Origin: Corynebacterium sp. HS2168-gen11
GTDB taxonomy: Bacteria > Actinomycetota > Actinomycetes > Mycobacteriales > Mycobacteriaceae
DNA length: 64,000 bases
Direction: 5' to 3'
Assembly: GCF_024834075.1 (NCBI RefSeq)
Contig: NZ_JANUXR010000005.1
Span: 114,428 to 178,427 of the forward strand
The notes beneath the pieces were generated by a model, which saw nothing but the letters and a program-made list of their open reading frames with translations, was not told the origin of the DNA and searched no databases. Both the position numbers and the translations under genes were made by a program. Of this stretch, positions 30,448 through 39,260 are shown one piece after another. Every line of letters begins with the position of its first letter. Within the stretch, counting starts at the first letter, position 1.

Positions 30448-32292
30448 CTAGCACTTATCCTCTTGCTTCGAGAACAACCACCAAGACAGTACACCTAGCA
30501 CCGTGCTCGCAGTAATCACAGTTCCCGCAGCTTGAGCTTCTTCGCTTACGCTACTACCGGTATGCTGCGCCATCCATGCTTCAAAATCTTTCAAGGCTTG
30601 TGGCTTAATATTATTGACAATACCGGCAAGGAACTTATTGACCACCGGAACCACAGTCGCAATTACACCACCGATGATCGGCAGCAGTGCAATGAGCCAA
30701 GAGTGCTGCGGAGACTTCGCAGGCTTGCACTCCTTTGGTGGCAATTCGGTTGCTTTGTACACGGCTACGAATGAATGATCGCTGGTTGCCTTATTTCGCC
30801 AAACCAACTCGGCAATATTGGTATATAAAGTGTCATCACTTACACGTTTCCAACCCACAAATTCCTGTCCCTTAGGAGCTTCAACCTGCGGAACGTCATC
30901 AACACGCGAATTTTCTTGAACCTGATAGCTCTGCTCACCTTTGACAATCTTGCCTGCACCTGGATCAAACGCAAAGGTGTAGTGATTCACAGTTGGTGGG
31001 GTCTGCACCTGACGATATTTCGCATAATACTGCTTATCGCCGGTGTTCCGTTTCTCGAAAATGTCTTTTTCCGCAATCGTATTGCCAGACAAGTCCGTAA
31101 ACCAACCCACGAACTCATATCCAGGAAGCGCAACTGCCTTTGGCACTTCCTTGTTCAAATCCTTCAGACTGTCATTGCCTTCAATGGTGTACTCAACAGT
31201 GGTTCCACCATTAATCGTGCCTTCATCCGCAGCAGTTTTAAAAGAGATCGTACGCGTTGGTATGTCCCACTTCGCCACGAAGAGAATATCCTCATATGCG
31301 CCAAAGTCACCGCCAGTTACGATATCATCATAAATAATTTTTTCGCCATTAGCGTCACGTAATTGTGTTGCCTCGGTGAACTCAGTTGCATCCCACGGGT
31401 AAGCAGCCCAGCCTAACCATTTATAGCCTACATACTTTTCTTTCTCAGCTGCATTCAGCTCTGGCGAGCCTGGAAACTTACCTATGTTGTATTTACTGAT
31501 AACAGGAAACTTAGCAAAGCGTGATAGAGGTTTCGCTGGTACACCAGCGTATGGAACGCCAATACCAATAAAGGTTTCGGCACGAGTCGTAGTTTCATCC
31601 CAGTAACTATGCTCGAACCACTTCGCAGCTTCACCATCACGACGTGGATAAATTACTACATCTTGAACAGCTGCACCATTATGCTGGAAGCTGCCAATTT
31701 CAGTCTTATATCTCAACGCCAACGGACGGTGCGTAAGCAGCAACGCAAGCGCACTGGATGACAATCTTTGACCACCGTGGACTTCAATCGGATTCTTGAC
31801 AAACTGGCCATTCTCCCACGTCTCAAAGTCCGTCAGGATCTGTTCTGTTTGACCTTCCAGCTTTTCACGACCAAAAAATAGGGCGTATTCCATGTTGTCA
31901 TACTGTGCCTTTAAGGAATATTTCCCATCTGGCAGATCCTTAAACTTTACGATAGTTCTACAGTTAGAAATATCGAGATCTTTTACATTGACTGAATTGC
32001 GTTCAACACCATCTTCGCCTATCAAAGTAAGGTTAAAATCTGGTACTTGTTTTGGCGTTAATTTTCCAGAACAAGAAAATGGTAAATCCACTCGAAGATC
32101 TTCTACTGGCTGGTCAGGATCACGAACCCCTACATGAGAGTTAATAGTATTCACATCATACGATCCATTACCAAAGGCAACTGCAACTTCGACGCTATTT
32201 GTATTGGACTGCGCCTGTACCGGCACAACACTGCCAATACATAAAGAAGTTGCCATCAATGTAGCAACTGCCAGTTTCAATCGCTGTTGCAT
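30448..32292 (-). CDS. Secreted InlB B-repeat surface protein with C-terminal membrane helices
   Basis: About 614 residues from ATG 32292, which is preceded by AAAAGGAGAATAG. The frame is open to 32325 without a better site. The signal peptide is MQQRLKLAVATLMATSLC...VQA. The extracellular part carries at least two Listeria-Bacteroides (InlB B) repeats: one around GGTTVEYTIEGNDSLKDLNK...GYEFVGWFTD, one around YTFAFDPGAGKIVKGEQSY...GQEFVGWKRV. Near the C-terminus are two hydrophobic stretches (SWLIALLPIIGGVIATVVPVV and GTVITASTVLGVLSWWLF) and a tail ending KQEDKC; there is no LPxTG. Family knowledge: such repeats are adhesion or spacer modules. It breaks the men gene run between menB and menE. 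Ligand unknown. Confidence 0.8.
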   Translation of the reverse strand: MQQRLKLAVATLMATSLCIGSVVPVQAQSNTNSVEVAVAFGNGSYDVNTINSHVGVRDPDQPVEDLRVDLPFSCSGKLTPKQVPDFNLTLIGEDGVERNSVNVKDLDISNCRTIVKFKDLPDGKYSLKAQYDNMEYALFFGREKLEGQTEQILTDFETWENGQFVKNPIEVHGGQRLSSSALALLLTHRPLALRYKTEIGSFQHNGAAVQDVVIYPRRDGEAAKWFEHSYWDETTTRAETFIGIGVPYAGVPAKPLSRFAKFPVISKYNIGKFPGSPELNAAEKEKYVGYKWLGWAAYPWDATEFTEATQLRDANGEKIIYDDIVTGGDFGAYEDILFVAKWDIPTRTISFKTAADEGTINGGTTVEYTIEGNDSLKDLNKEVPKAVALPGYEFVGWFTDLSGNTIAEKDIFEKRNTGDKQYYAKYRQVQTPPTVNHYTFAFDPGAGKIVKGEQSYQVQENSRVDDVPQVEAPKGQEFVGWKRVSDDTLYTNIAELVWRNKATSDHSFVAVYKATELPPKECKPAKSPQHSWLIALLPIIGGVIATVVPVVNKFLAGIVNNIKPQALKDFEAWMAQHTGSSVSEEAQAAGTVITASTVLGVLSWWLFSKQEDKC

Positions 32293-33182
32293 TATATCTA
32301 TTCTCCTTTTATATAACCGCCGCAAGACGGTACATGTCCTAGATTCATAATCTAACCTTTAAAACTATACCCCATCAGCTACTTACGAAACTATTAAATC
32401 CAAGATTCAACCCCATTTATCAACATTGGTAATACCTCCATATTCGCCCTCACCATTTCCCAATAACATTGTCGCCCATACGCGCCATACCCAAATTCAC
32501 TCACAAGCACTTTTACGCGTACAACCACTGCACGTATACAACATCGCTCCAAGCAACTCATCCAACTAGTGCTGTTAGCGCTTCCTCGCGCCATTGGTGG
32601 CCCGTGACCTTGCAAGATACCTGTCAATCCTCACGAAAACAATCACGCACCTCTCTTACCAACACTCCACACCGCCATAGGTTCACGCATAGTCAAACAT
32701 GCACCGCGATTCAGCTACTCTTACAGCACATACCTCAAACCTCATCACCATCAACCCAAAAGCCATGCGGGCATCCTCAACGTTTCAACATTCAATTTTG
32801 ACGCTAAAAATAGCAATCGTTTTGAAGCATTACTCAAATCAAGCTTTGCTAATTTCCCACCCTCATTTTCTCGTCCTCCATACACACTTTTTCTTCGAAT
32901 ACTAAACAATCCACAGCAAGCACGACATTCTTCCAATCGTGAATTTCACACGCGTAACCATCGCACTCTTTCTTGCTTTACTTTTTATTTTTTTACATAA
33001 AACTGCCAAACACGTTGCACACTTCACACCAGCCAGCACGACCAGCACACACGCCCTTGACTATTCACAGCCATCAACCACAGTTCCCCTAACTCAACAC
33101 AACACACGAGAGATAATCATTTACCGCAAACTGTGATTGTCGTTGGGCTTTCATACATAAGTTCTGTTTTAGAATATGGGGC
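32293..33182. other. Long AT-rich spacer before menE
   Basis: 890 bp, the longest non-coding stretch in the window. A 65-codon frame at 32939-33136 begins with GTG and encodes one hydrophobic segment (VTIALFLALLFIFLH) but has no ribosome site; I do not call it a gene. The promoters of the InlB-repeat gene (minus) and of menE (plus) must lie at either end. Confidence 0.5.
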
Positions 33183-34325
33183 ATGTCGCGCAACGTTCTT
33201 GAAGCATTCCCAGTTGCTGCTCATTCGCCTTTGCACCTGCTCGATGCTCTAGAAGAAGCTATGAGCGGTCAGCGCAGTTTATTGCCCGTACCATTACATG
33301 ATTTAGCGCGTGCCAGAGCTCTTGCACACACCATGCGAGCCGGTAATGAAATCGATGCCGATATTGCAGTGGTGATGGCAACTTCTGGTTCCACCGGCAC
33401 ACCAAAAGGCGCCCAGCTCACAGCGGTAAATCTGGTCGCATCTGCCGATGCCACACACCAAGCACTCGGCGGGGTAGGTAATTGGTTGCTAGCACTACCT
33501 GCACACCATATCGCAGGCTTACAAGTGCTCACTCGCAGCCTCGTCGCAGGTTATGAACCATTATGGATTGACGTTTCGCAAGGTTTTGATATTGCTAAAT
33601 TCGCACCAGCCGCACAGCAATTACGCGACGAAAGTTCACGGTGTTATACCGCCTTAACTCCAATGCAGTTACTCAAAGCGATGGACACTTTGCAAGGTAT
33701 TGAGGCGCTGCAATGTTTCGACGCCATTTTGGTTGGGGGCGGACCACTACGCGCTGAAGATCAACGCGCTGCACAGGCCCTGAATATCTCGGTCGTTACC
33801 ACGTACGGTTCTTCTGAAACTGCTGGCGGCTGCGTCTACGATGGCAAACCCCTCCCAGGGACCACTATTCGGATTGAAAACGAGCAGATCATTCTCGGTG
33901 GCCCAACGATTGCGCATGGCTATCGCAATCTGCCTAATCATGAAGCCTTCGCTGAACCTGGGGTGTATCGCACCTCTGATACGGGAGTTTTACACCAAGG
34001 TAGACTCACGCTCACCGGCAGGCTCGATACCATTATTGATTCAGGTGGCTTGAAACTGCACCCTGAAGTTTTAGAACGAGTTATTGAAACGACTCCGGGT
34101 GTTGTGGAAGTTGTCGTCGTCGGCAAGCCTGATCCGCGCCTGGGACATGCGATCGTGGCAGCCTATACCGGCACCGCCACGCCAGCGGATATTATTGAGG
34201 CACTCGATGAGCTGCCGCGTTGGCAACTGCCGAAAATGGTGAAAAAAGTTGCGGCACTGCCGAAAACTGCATTGGGCAAAATTGATCGAGCGAAGGCCGC
34301 TGCACTGTTTGAGGAAATATCCTAA
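33183..34325 (+). CDS. menE: o-Succinylbenzoate-CoA ligase
   Basis: 380-residue acyl-CoA synthetase that activates o-succinylbenzoate for MenB. The AMP-binding P-loop is ATSGSTGTPKGAQL, followed by TYGSSETAGG, YRTSDTG and GRLDTIIDSGGLKLHPEVLE, with the catalytic Lys in KTALGKIDR at the end. It is short compared with the ~450-residue enzymes of Bacilli, as is normal for Actinobacteria. Followed by menA after about 42 bp. Confidence 0.95.
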   Translation: MSRNVLEAFPVAAHSPLHLLDALEEAMSGQRSLLPVPLHDLARARALAHTMRAGNEIDADIAVVMATSGSTGTPKGAQLTAVNLVASADATHQALGGVGNWLLALPAHHIAGLQVLTRSLVAGYEPLWIDVSQGFDIAKFAPAAQQLRDESSRCYTALTPMQLLKAMDTLQGIEALQCFDAILVGGGPLRAEDQRAAQALNISVVTTYGSSETAGGCVYDGKPLPGTTIRIENEQIILGGPTIAHGYRNLPNHEAFAEPGVYRTSDTGVLHQGRLTLTGRLDTIIDSGGLKLHPEVLERVIETTPGVVEVVVVGKPDPRLGHAIVAAYTGTATPADIIEALDELPRWQLPKMVKKVAALPKTALGKIDRAKAAALFEEIS

Positions 34326-34367
34326 AGGCGGCGTAGTTTCTTTTTTGGCGGATTGACTTTAACATTA

Positions 34368-35264
34368 ATGTCCATGTCGAATCATCGCAGGATCAAAAGC
34401 CCCACATTCAACCAATGGCTGCTCGGAGCCCGTCCACGTACGTGGGCGAATGCTTTTGCGCCTGTGATCGTCGGTACTGGTGTTGCCTATGGCGGCGGCA
34501 ATGCTCATCTGGGCAAAGCCGTAATCGCGGCAATCGTGAGTCTAGCGCTCATTATTGGGGTGAATTACGCCAACGACTATTCCGACGGCATTCGTGGCAC
34601 TGACGATGATCGTACCGGCCCATTGCGCCTGGTAGGTAGCGGTCTTGCACGTCCACAGCAAGTCAAAAATGCGGCATTTTTCGCCTTCGGAGTGGCAGGA
34701 ATTGCCGGATTTAGCTTAGCCCTTGCCACATCATGGTGGCTCGTCGGAGTCGGCGTAATCTGTATTTTGGCCGCATGGTTTTATACCGGCGGCAAGCGTC
34801 CCTATGGGTATCGTGGATTTGGCGAAGCCGCGGTGTTTATTTTCTTTGGACTTGTCGCCGTTCTCGGCACCCAATTTACCCAACTTGGCTTTATTACGTA
34901 TGGCGGAATCATCTGCGCGGTTGCGGTTGGCGCGATGTCGGCAAGTGTGAATTTGATCAACAATCTACGTGATATTCCAACCGACACTGCCGCCGGAAAG
35001 ATTACGCTGGCGGTGTTATTGGGGGATCACTCCAGCCGCATTTTATATTTCGTATTGCTCGGGGTTGCGCTGGCGGCGTCGCTAAGCTTGGCATTAAGCG
35101 GCATCTATCCGCTGGGACTGTTCGCCGCGCCGTTTATGTGGGTGGCGGCAAAGCCGGTACGGCGTCATGCGGTTGGCGCAGAGCTGATCCCCGTGCTCAG
35201 CACCACCGGCCAAGCTATGCTGATCTGGAGTGTGCTCACTGCCCTAAGCTTTGGTATTTCTTAA
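34368..35264 (+). CDS. menA: 1,4-dihydroxy-2-naphthoate polyprenyltransferase
   Basis: UbiA-family membrane enzyme of about 298 residues that attaches the polyprenyl chain to the naphthoate ring. The first Asp-rich motif is NYANDYSDGIRGTDDD. The second region (NLINNLRDIPTDTAAGK) is also intact, and about eight hydrophobic helices follow. The start is uncertain: I took ATG 34368; TTG 34353 and ATG 34374 are also in frame and no strong ribosome site decides it. Confidence 0.92.
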   Translation: MSMSNHRRIKSPTFNQWLLGARPRTWANAFAPVIVGTGVAYGGGNAHLGKAVIAAIVSLALIIGVNYANDYSDGIRGTDDDRTGPLRLVGSGLARPQQVKNAAFFAFGVAGIAGFSLALATSWWLVGVGVICILAAWFYTGGKRPYGYRGFGEAAVFIFFGLVAVLGTQFTQLGFITYGGIICAVAVGAMSASVNLINNLRDIPTDTAAGKITLAVLLGDHSSRILYFVLLGVALAASLSLALSGIYPLGLFAAPFMWVAAKPVRRHAVGAELIPVLSTTGQAMLIWSVLTALSFGIS

Positions 35265-35268
35265 CCAC

Positions 35269-35604
35269 TTAGCGGTTTGCGAGTTCCGTTGCCACCCATT
35301 GCTTATATGCTTTGCGCTGCGCATCCCACAGCGCCACAGCGGTGACTGCCTGCTTGCGTAGATTTTGGAACACCAACATTGACAACGGCATCGCCACAAG
35401 CAGGGCGAGCATGGCTGAAATGAAAATTGGCACGAACGCGCCAATCACAGCGGCAGTAATTTGAATCGCGGCAGTTAAGGCCACGAAAAGTCCTAGACGA
35501 GCAAGTCCATACAACATGACCGCTTTTCGCGCTTGTCGACGCACTTGCGGATCGCGCACCGGTGGAATGGTGGTCTCTTTATTCTCATTCACATCAAGTA
35601 CCAT
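35269..35604 (-). CDS. DUF4229 membrane protein
   Basis: About 111 residues with two close hydrophobic helices (VMLYGLARLGLFVALTAAIQITAAV and FIFISAMLALLVAMPLSMLVF) and a basic C-terminal tail. The YGLARLGLFVALT motif matches actinobacterial DUF4229 proteins found beside menA. I took ATG 35604; ATG 35616 is equally possible. Function unknown. It converges on menA with a 4-bp gap. Confidence 0.72.
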   Translation of the reverse strand: MVLDVNENKETTIPPVRDPQVRRQARKAVMLYGLARLGLFVALTAAIQITAAVIGAFVPIFISAMLALLVAMPLSMLVFQNLRKQAVTAVALWDAQRKAYKQWVATELANR

Positions 35605-35756
35605 ACACGGTTTCATTTCCAGACACAGGCGGCTGGCAATCGCACGTGCTGGACATCTGATTCAGTGGCGGGGTTTCAGGCGATCTTCTAGACTATTCAT
35701 ACATATGTTCGGCACAATGCCTATGAACATACATCGAGAAAGGTTGGCAAACATTT

Positions 35757-36047
35757 ATGGGTCGTATCCTTGTAGTATTCATCCTGCTCGGCATCATCTA
35801 CCTGCTCTGGCGCGCATTTGGACCACAAACCTGGCAGCGAATTTCCCCGCAACAACCAGCCAAACCTATTATTAAGGGACCAGATGATGACGAATCATTT
35901 TTGTGGGAATTAGAAAAACGCGCATTTAAAGAAAAGCGAGCAGCTGAGGAAGCGCGTCGTCGTGCTGAGGAAGCTCGTAATGCGCGAGAATTGCGGCAGC
36001 GCAAGGCACAAGACGAAGATCAACCAGAGCCACCGTCTCAACCCTAA
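35757..36047 (+). CDS. Small membrane-anchored coiled-coil protein
   Basis: 96 residues: an N-terminal membrane helix (ILVVFILLGIIYLLWRAF), then a charged segment from ~50 on with an Ala/Glu/Arg coiled coil (EKRAFKEKRAAEEARRRAEEARNARE). GAAAGG precedes the ATG. No named family comes to mind. The tail would face the cytoplasm (inference). Confidence 0.65.
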   Translation: MGRILVVFILLGIIYLLWRAFGPQTWQRISPQQPAKPIIKGPDDDESFLWELEKRAFKEKRAAEEARRRAEEARNARELRQRKAQDEDQPEPPSQP

Positions 36048-36075
36048 GTACTCAATAACTACAACTTTAGTTTAC

Positions 36076-36094
36076 TTAGCATAGGCTAGCCTCT
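36076..36094 (+). promoter_or_regulatory. Candidate DtxR box before the ArsR-type regulator
   Basis: The 19-mer TTAGCATAGGCTAGCCTCT agrees with the DtxR consensus TWAGGTTAGSCTAACCTWA at 14 of 19 positions, including the central TAGSCTA. It ends 12 bp before the start codon. Outside it, TACAACT and AGTTGTA form a wider inverted repeat that could be an autoregulatory site. Confidence 0.5.
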
Positions 36095-36106
36095 ATAGTT
36101 GTAAGT

Positions 36107-36457
36107 ATGAGATATTCCACAGTTCTTGCCCAGCCAAGTCGGAGTGATGATAGCGTGGCTATTCCTCCATTTGAACAGGCGAGTCAGGCTGCACAATTGT
36201 TTAAAGTATTAGGCGATCCTACTCGTTTGCATATTTTGTTCATCTTGGCCGCAAACCGTGATCGCCCGATTTGTTCAATTGCGCTTTCTGAGATGCTCCG
36301 AGTCTCCCCGCCCACGGTTACTCATCATATGAAAAAGCTTACCGACGCACACCTGGTGAGCCGCACCAAGATGGGGAAATGGGCCTATTACGAGATTCAT
36401 ACCCCAGAGTTCCAACGCATTGAGCATTTACTTGCAGCGTCAGAAACATCTTTCTAA
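36107..36457 (+). CDS. ArsR-family transcriptional regulator
   Basis: 116 residues with a winged helix: QLFKVLGDPTRLHILFILA, ICSIALSEMLRVSPPTVTHHMKKLTDAHLVSRTKMGKWAYYEIH. There is no ELCVCDL-type metal site; the Cys in RPICSIAL is single. A DtxR-like box overlaps its promoter. The position next to ccsB resembles that of an ArsR gene in C. glutamicum (glyR), so it may be that orthologue; this is inference. No strong ribosome site; the transcript may be leaderless. Confidence 0.88.
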   Translation: MRYSTVLAQPSRSDDSVAIPPFEQASQAAQLFKVLGDPTRLHILFILAANRDRPICSIALSEMLRVSPPTVTHHMKKLTDAHLVSRTKMGKWAYYEIHTPEFQRIEHLLAASETSF

Positions 36458-36459
36458 AC

Positions 36460-36513
36460 AACACTGAAAAAGGACCGCATGCCAGCTTGTGCATACGGTC
36501 CTTTTTCAGTGTT
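36460..36513. terminator. Bidirectional terminator between the ArsR gene and ccsB
   Basis: An 18-bp perfect stem, AACACTGAAAAAGGACCG (36460-36477) against CGGTCCTTTTTCAGTGTT (36496-36513), followed by TTGTT. It serves the convergent genes. Confidence 0.92.
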
Positions 36514-36528
36514 TTGTTACAGTGCCAA

Positions 36529-37482
36529 TTAGTTCAGGCCGGCGTAGGAATGCAGACCAGAAACTACCAAGTTAATGAAGAACAAATTAAAGATCATGGT
36601 TCCGAGCGCCAAGATATTAATCCACGCTGCCTTCGAATCACGCCATCCTGCGGTTGCACGCGCGTGCAAATAGGCGGCATATAACATCCAAGTGATCAAG
36701 GCGAAGGTTTCTTTCGGATCCCAACCCCAGAAGCGTCCCCAGGTTTGCTCAGCCCAGATTGCGCCCAGCACAATGCCTAAACCAAACACCGGAACCGTAA
36801 TAATCGCGGTACGATACGCCACCGTATCAAGGAACTTTGCAGAAGGCAGTGGCTTGAGCAGTGGTGCAAAGAAACCGTGCTCACCTCCGACTGGCTGCCA
36901 CACGCGCAGCAAATACACAATTGACACGATGCCGGAAATCATACCGATTGAGGCACCACCTGCGACAATCGAAACGTGTACTTTCAGCCAATAGGATTGC
37001 AATGCAGGTACCACTGGCGCGGTTGCCGCATACAGTTTCGTACCACCAAAAAACAATAATGACAGCACTGGCACCAGCAACCATGGCCACATAACGCGCA
37101 GTTCTTTTTTCTGGAAATACAACGCTGCCGCGATCATGGTGGACATGGTAATCGTCGAAATATATTCATACAGATTGCCAAATGGGAATCGCTGCGCTGC
37201 CACACCTCGTAAGACTAATGAGACAATATGAATAATAATGCCCAGCCAGACCATCATGTGCGTCATGCCCGCAAACTTATTTGCGGCAGTTTCCATGCGT
37301 GTCAATGCAGCAGCTTGCTCTTCTGAGAAAGTTTCACTGGCGCTTTGTTCACGCTCAAGATCAGTCATGCCCTGGCGTTTCATGTAGAACACGATGGATA
37401 ATGCCAGTGCAAAGAAGTAGATCATAAACGCAGTAAAAAATGCCGAATCGGAAAACTGCGCCAACGTGTGGTCAACATTCAT
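36529..37482 (-). CDS. ccsB: Cytochrome c biogenesis protein CcsB (CcsA-type heme handling)
   Basis: 317-residue membrane protein of the system II cytochrome c maturation complex. The heme-binding WWD-type motif is WGRFWGWDPKETFALITW, flanked by several helices with conserved His (HMMVWLGIIIHIVSLVL, HVSIVAGGASIGMISG). It receives heme and passes it to apocytochromes outside the membrane together with ResB. Last gene of the resB-ccsB run. Confidence 0.93.
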   Translation of the reverse strand: MNVDHTLAQFSDSAFFTAFMIYFFALALSIVFYMKRQGMTDLEREQSASETFSEEQAAALTRMETAANKFAGMTHMMVWLGIIIHIVSLVLRGVAAQRFPFGNLYEYISTITMSTMIAAALYFQKKELRVMWPWLLVPVLSLLFFGGTKLYAATAPVVPALQSYWLKVHVSIVAGGASIGMISGIVSIVYLLRVWQPVGGEHGFFAPLLKPLPSAKFLDTVAYRTAIITVPVFGLGIVLGAIWAEQTWGRFWGWDPKETFALITWMLYAAYLHARATAGWRDSKAAWINILALGTMIFNLFFINLVVSGLHSYAGLN

Positions 37483-37646
37483 AGCAAGTCCAAACTTTCA
37501 CATTCTTAATTAATAATCAGGGCTGCCACACGGCAATCATAATTCAGGCCTCTTCAGAGACCAATGGTACAGCTGTGAGCACTGTAAAAAGTGGTATTTC
37601 TCACTTCCACACGATACTCGGCACAATCACTGGAACCAAAGTAGCA

Positions 37647-39248
37647 TTACTCATCTTCATCATCAGGATCCGGCAAGCGCAAGATCTGACGATGAATACG
37701 TTGATATTCCTCACCCCAGCCAGCACGATCAGTACGCGCTAAGCCTGCCGTTTCCACATAGGTCACCCCATCGGTAACTTTGCGTACACGTACCCAAATA
37801 CGACGCCGCTTAATCACCAATGAGCCCACCAATGATGCCAAACCAACCACGGTAAAGAGCAAGACCCAAATTTGGGTTGGGTCGTAGGAAATTTGCAGAT
37901 TCGCAAATTCTTCTGCGCCATCGAAGGTGACCTTGGTACCGTCGTCAAGCACAACGGACTCGCCTTGGGTGAGATTCACGCGTTCAATTTTTTGCAGCTG
38001 GCCGGCATGGATCAGGCCTGGGTCGAGGGAAAAAATATTTTGCGAGGCGCCTGCATCCAAGCCGTGATCACCACGATAGATATCAATTGCCACTGCTGGA
38101 TCGCGCATCGCTGGGTATTGCGAGGTCAGCAGCTCATTATTATCGCCACTCCAGGCAGCAGTCGGCGCGAATAACCCTTGGATGCTGAGCTGATGCTGGC
38201 GACGCTCGAACAAATCCGGGTACATGCCTGCCGGCGGATCAAAACGCATCACACCAGAGGAAAGGAAGAATACCAGGTCATCAGGGCGGAATTGCACGGT
38301 TTGAGTGCGGGTTTCGCCATTTGGCCAGGTAACCGTCATGGTCGGGGCAAAGCCATGGCCTTGGAGGTACACGCGGTCGCCTGCGATGCGCAACGGATTA
38401 TTCACGCGTACCTCGGTGCGTGGCCAGGTGCTCGAATCAGTGTAAATCTGCTCGCCAGTGGCATAGGAAATATCGCCACGGAACTGCTCTGCTTGGCCAT
38501 TTGGCAAATAATCTGCGCTGAACTTGTGTAATTCGACGCAGTAGTTGTTCAAGCCAGTGCCATCAAAGAGTAGACCGGCACGGAAAGAATCGAAATTGGC
38601 GGTGGCGGTATTACAGAATTGATTGTTAATGGATGCTTTATCCGAACCAATCACAATGATTTGGCCTTCGTAATACACCAAGCGACCAATTGCCATTGCC
38701 ACGAGCATGCCCACCAGGCTTAAGTGGAATAGCAAATTGAAGAACTCGCGCAAGTAGCCTTTTTCGGCAGCAAACGACTGCACACCAGCACGATCTTGCG
38801 CAGCGGAATATTCTGCGACATTCCAGCCGCGCAGAGCTTGGCGAATATCATCTTCCACCACCGAAATTGGTTGATCCACGCTACCTTCGGCATGCAGTGC
38901 TAAACGCGTGAGGTTCTTTGGGGCGCGCACAGGTGGGGTGTGCATGGACTGGTAGTGATCCCAGGAACGCGGAATGATACATCCTATTAAGGAACCTACC
39001 AGCAAGACTGCGATGGAATTGAACCAGGTGGAGCTGAAAACGTCGAAAAGCTGCAGCTGGTCGTAGAATTCGGCAACTTTGCCGTGCGAGGCAATATAGT
39101 CGGTGACATTGTCTCGGTTCAACGATCGTTGCGGGAGCAGTGCGCCTGGAATTGCACCGAGGGAGAGAAGGAATAACAGCACGAGCGCAGTACGCATACT
39201 GGTGAGCCAATGCCACGCTTTTTTGGGCAGTGCAGCAAGAATGTTCAC
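37647..39248 (-). CDS. resB: Cytochrome c biogenesis protein ResB
   Basis: 533 residues: N-terminal helices (ALVLLFLLSLGAIPGALLPQRSLN, the ResB signature), further helices at ~75 and ~180, a large extracytoplasmic domain and a last helix (ILLFTVVGLASLVGSLVIKRRRIWVRV). It forms the heme lyase of system II with CcsB. Upstream of ccsB by 164 bp, downstream of ccdA by 12 bp. Confidence 0.93.
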   Translation of the reverse strand: MNILAALPKKAWHWLTSMRTALVLLFLLSLGAIPGALLPQRSLNRDNVTDYIASHGKVAEFYDQLQLFDVFSSTWFNSIAVLLVGSLIGCIIPRSWDHYQSMHTPPVRAPKNLTRLALHAEGSVDQPISVVEDDIRQALRGWNVAEYSAAQDRAGVQSFAAEKGYLREFFNLLFHLSLVGMLVAMAIGRLVYYEGQIIVIGSDKASINNQFCNTATANFDSFRAGLLFDGTGLNNYCVELHKFSADYLPNGQAEQFRGDISYATGEQIYTDSSTWPRTEVRVNNPLRIAGDRVYLQGHGFAPTMTVTWPNGETRTQTVQFRPDDLVFFLSSGVMRFDPPAGMYPDLFERRQHQLSIQGLFAPTAAWSGDNNELLTSQYPAMRDPAVAIDIYRGDHGLDAGASQNIFSLDPGLIHAGQLQKIERVNLTQGESVVLDDGTKVTFDGAEEFANLQISYDPTQIWVLLFTVVGLASLVGSLVIKRRRIWVRVRKVTDGVTYVETAGLARTDRAGWGEEYQRIHRQILRLPDPDDEDE

Positions 39249-39260
39249 AACTATCCTCTT

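Noticed and set aside
32939..33136. 65-codon frame with one hydrophobic segment
   Set aside because: GTG start, no ribosome site and low-complexity tail in an AT-rich spacer; not enough support.
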